Part shown: positions 62,772-64,000 of the stretch, one piece after another
Layout: every line of letters starts with the position of its first letter
Position numbering within the stretch: position 1 is the stretch's first letter
From: Desulfovibrio sp.
Lineage (GTDB): Bacteria; Desulfobacterota; Desulfovibrionia; Desulfovibrionales; Desulfovibrionaceae
Reading direction: 5' to 3'
Length of the DNA: 64,000 nt
NCBI GenBank assembly: GCA_030145055.1
Contig: JAQYWK010000003.1
Coordinates: 310,001 to 374,000, forward strand
Made by a program: the position numbers and the translations under genes
Notes under the pieces: model-generated
Seen by the model: the letters and a program-made list of their open reading frames with translations, nothing else
Told to the model about the DNA's origin: nothing
Databases searched by the model: none

Positions 62772-63506
62772 TTAATTGCGTGAAGAACCCATAAATCTTA
62801 GTAAGAATAAGAACAAGTTGATGAAATCAAGGTAGAGTGTCAGCGCGCCCATTATTGTTCCGCGTCTGAGAGCAACCTCATCACCTTCTGGAACATTTTC
62901 GCCCATAATCCTAAGCTTCTGAGAATCGTAAGCTGTAAGACCAGCGAATACAACGACTCCAATTACGGAGATCACGAAATTCATTGCAGAACTCTGCATG
63001 AACATGTTCACAACAGAAGCAATAATAATTCCAAAAACACCCATCATCATAAAGGTGCCCATGCCAGTCAGATCTTTCTTTGTAGTAAGACCGTAAATGG
63101 ATAAAGCCGCGAACATTCCAGCTGTGACAAGGAATGTCTGAAAGATAGAAGATGCGGTGTAAGCAAGCAGAAGAACGGACAAAGTTAAGCCGTTAAGCCC
63201 ACTGTAAGCCATGAATAAACCAGTTGCAGCACTGGCAGAAAGAGTCGCGATACGGGCGCTTAAGTAGAAAACAAGCCCTATTTCACCGACGAGAGCTGCC
63301 CAGAACAGCATGGTAGGACCAGCTACTCCGGTTGTTGGATTAACTGAATAAACCATATTCAAAATGGCTGGAGTTGATGCGGTAAACCACGCAACAGCAG
63401 CAGTCATCAAAAGTCCCAAACTCATCCAATTATAAACCCCGCGCATAAAAGCGTTCAGGGCTTCCGGTTTTGTCTGAATTGAACCGGCAGAACCAAATCT
63501 AGTCAT
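62772..63506 (-). CDS. Bax inhibitor-1 / YccA-family membrane protein
   Basis: The 244-residue protein has seven membrane segments of the BI-1/TMBIM family, with the diagnostic FAGLTAYDSQKLRIM near residue 190 (Asp in the sixth to seventh segment region) and ALTLYLDFINLFLFLLRF at the end. Members can act as pH-gated calcium leak channels or interact with FtsH. GAGGAGAAAATT precedes ATG 63506, so the longer frame is rejected. Confidence 0.92.
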   Translation of the reverse strand: MTRFGSAGSIQTKPEALNAFMRGVYNWMSLGLLMTAAVAWFTASTPAILNMVYSVNPTTGVAGPTMLFWAALVGEIGLVFYLSARIATLSASAATGLFMAYSGLNGLTLSVLLLAYTASSIFQTFLVTAGMFAALSIYGLTTKKDLTGMGTFMMMGVFGIIIASVVNMFMQSSAMNFVISVIGVVVFAGLTAYDSQKLRIMGENVPEGDEVALRRGTIMGALTLYLDFINLFLFLLRFMGSSRN

Positions 63507-63685
63507 AATTTTCTCCTCACAATTTTTATTATCCAATGAAAATAAACAGGATAGCTGACAAAAGCAGCCCCTGCCAATATTCAAAACATTCTATTTCTTC
63601 CAACCATTGTGAACAAAAGATAGTCACCTTCTTTGAAACAGGCAAGACATTTAGCTCAGAATAATCTTTTCAAGGTTAATGATCA

Positions 63686-64000
63686 CTAGTCGCTAATATG
63701 TTTTTTAAGAACAGGCACGAAAAGAGTCATCACAAGCGCAATGGCTCCAGTAACAAGGCCAATCCTCATAAATAGATCTCCATAAATAATCAGGGACTTG
63801 GTCGCATGAATGCCCCCTTGCGGAACACTTGCCATGGTTGCGATAAACCCGCCAAGCACCATAGCAACGGACTGAAACATAAACCATGCTCCCATCATAA
63901 ATCCCATAGATCTCTCAGGAGTCAAACGCGCAACCATTGCCAGCCCCAGCCCGCTGACGAGCAGCTCTCCCAAGCTTTGAAAACAGTAGCTAATAACAAG
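63686..64000 (-). CDS. Proton-dependent oligopeptide transporter (POT), C-terminal part
   Basis: The last 104 codons of a gene that runs off the window. SLGELLVSGLGLAMVARLTP, then GFMMGAWFMFQSVAMVLGGF and a final hydrophobic helix (VTGAIALVMTLFVPVLKKH) are typical of the last membrane segments of POT peptide transporters. The start and N-terminal 12-helix body lie beyond 64000. Confidence 0.75.
   Translation of the reverse strand, partial: LVISYCFQSLGELLVSGLGLAMVARLTPERSMGFMMGAWFMFQSVAMVLGGFIATMASVPQGGIHATKSLIIYGDLFMRIGLVTGAIALVMTLFVPVLKKHISD

Overview
The window looks like a chromosomal segment of a marine or estuarine sulfate reducer of the Desulfovibrionaceae (Desulfovibrio/Maridesulfovibrio type). 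This is an inference from four things: the gene order of the aromatic operon, which uses archaeal-type entry enzymes for the shikimate route; a SahR-type ArsR/methyltransferase regulator next to ahcY; the so-called GAK gene set; and two large hybrid histidine kinases. I see no insertion sequence, prophage, integrase or CRISPR array.

Bases 1-13,000 are dominated by a 12-gene minus-strand operon covering the whole route to Phe, Tyr and Trp: ADTH synthase, 3-dehydroquinate synthase II, pheA, aroA, tyrA, trpE, trpG, trpD, trpC, trpF, trpB, trpA. It appears to carry two nested ribosome-controlled attenuators. The first lies ahead of the operon. It has a 35-codon leader peptide with eight consecutive aromatic codons (YFYFFYFW) and a complete 1:2 / 2:3 / 3:4 set of competing RNA helices. 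The second lies between tyrA and trpE. Three tandem Trp codons at the very end of the tyrA coding sequence seem to serve as the Trp-sensing leader for trpEGDCFBA.

Bases 13,000-26,000 hold amtB-glnK behind a sigma-54 promoter, an EAL protein, rarD, aspA, an aromatic-type amino acid permease, a secreted glycan-binding-like protein, an RRM protein, rhlE, and the SAM-cycle pair sahR-ahcY with a candidate operator. Bases 26,000-28,000 hold a DciA-like protein, a conserved small protein and two repeated tRNA modules (2 x Gln-CTG, 3 x Glu-TTC).

Bases 29,500-36,100 carry a seven-gene plus-strand cluster that I recognise as the GAK system, a set with no known biochemical function: degenerate HD protein, XXXCH protein, PHP-like protein, PhoU-kinase fusion, ATP-grasp enzyme, HprK-like kinase and amphi-Trp protein. 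Its CofD-like partner lies about 7 kb away at 43.3-44.5 kb beside nfo. This is the best candidate for an undescribed system in the window.

Bases 36,000-64,000 are mixed: a PEP-CTERM-like surface protein, a ferredoxin-nitroreductase, two hybrid kinases (one paired with a periplasmic binding protein), endonuclease IV, a NifU-like scaffold, several small secreted proteins including one with a SUEL-lectin-like domain, an S24 repressor, RNase R, LpxK, a BI-1 family protein and the cut-off end of a POT peptide transporter.
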